DNA from: an uncultured Bacteroidales bacterium
Lineage (GTDB): Bacteria; Bacteroidota; Bacteroidia; Bacteroidales; F082
Length of the DNA stretch: 14,379 bases
Reading direction: 5' to 3'
NCBI GenBank assembly: GCA_946410535.1
Contig: CAMKAR010000015.1
Span: 1 to 14,379 of the forward strand
Shown here in pieces: positions 14,266 to 14,379 of the stretch; the first letter of the stretch is position 1, and each line of letters begins with the position of its first letter. The notes below the pieces were generated by a model. The model made no database searches. It was not told the DNA's origin and saw only the letters and a program-made list of their open reading frames with translations. The translations under genes and the position numbers were made by a program.

Positions 14266-14305
14266 TTACGATAACGTAACACGGGTTACGGTAACACATG
14301 TTACG
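14266..14305. promoter_or_regulatory. Array of GTAAC/GTTAC half-sites in the rnr 5' leader
   Basis: Alternating half-sites TTACG, CGTAAC, GTTACG, GTAACA and TGTTACG form three nested inverted repeats: TTACG-N4-CGTAA, CGTAAC-N4-GTTACG and GTAACA-N2-TGTTAC. They lie just downstream of the predicted rnr transcription start, where a bound repressor or an RNA stem could affect rnr expression. Confidence 0.6.
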
Positions 14306-14308
14306 TTG

Positions 14309-14338
14309 CAAAAGTAGGCATTTCCCGGCAATGCGCAA
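14309..14338 (-). promoter_or_regulatory. Promoter of rnr
   Basis: On the minus strand TTG (14338-14336), a 19-bp spacer and TACTTTTG (14316-14309) form a near-ideal Bacteroidota promoter. Nothing else is recognised from 14339 to the window end. Confidence 0.75.
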
Positions 14339-14379
14339 GTTTTTCCTTGATTTTTCTGACGTTAGATGCTTGTTTAGGC

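Overview
The window looks like chromosomal DNA from a Bacteroidales bacterium (Bacteroidota; Prevotella- or Bacteroides-like, genus not resolvable by eye). The evidence is: repeated Bacteroidota-type promoters (-7 box TAnnTTTG, several with TTG 18-19 bp upstream) before genes on both strands; A-rich leaders without clear Shine-Dalgarno sites; BACON-domain lipoproteins; a fimbrillin-like surface lipoprotein; and very small helix-turn-helix proteins of a type common in this phylum. TGA is used as an ordinary stop. Almost everything is on the minus strand; the main plus-strand exception is the Abi locus.

Layout: (1) 1-1276 holds the N-terminal part of glutamyl-tRNA synthetase (gltX, minus), cut by the window edge. 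(2) 1585-2562 is a plus-strand unit: a promoter, a compact hairpin RNA with its own terminator, and 18 nt later an Abi_2/AbiF-like HEPN protein. This promoter-RNA-terminator-toxin order is what an RNA-antitoxin system needs and is the most interesting locus here. (3) 2634-2823 is a self-contained tRNA-Cys unit. (4) 2834-6275 is a minus-strand operon: a tiny peptide gene, a one-TM small protein, a long fimbrillin/FISUMP-like lipoprotein broken by one TGA codon, and two overlapping mini-HTH genes, closed by a strong terminator. (5) 6351-6904 holds a third mini-HTH gene behind a long leader full of inverted repeats. (6) 6957-8374 is an AAA_14/DUF4143 ATPase whose promoter is preceded by a 33-bp tandem repeat array. 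(7) 8519-11962 holds two paralogous BACON lipoproteins and a GT-C-like membrane protein, with matching 28-bp perfect palindromes after each lipoprotein gene. (8) 11970-14338 is RNase R (rnr), with an array of GTAAC half-sites in its 5' leader.

Housekeeping genes (gltX, tRNA-Cys, rnr) alternate with accessory cassettes: an abortive-infection or toxin-antitoxin module, a surface/fimbrial operon with small regulators, an ATPase of unknown role, and surface lipoproteins. The best leads are the AbiF-like toxin with its candidate antitoxin RNA, the iteron-like repeats upstream of the DUF4143 ATPase, the covarying palindromes, and the TGA-interrupted fimbrillin.
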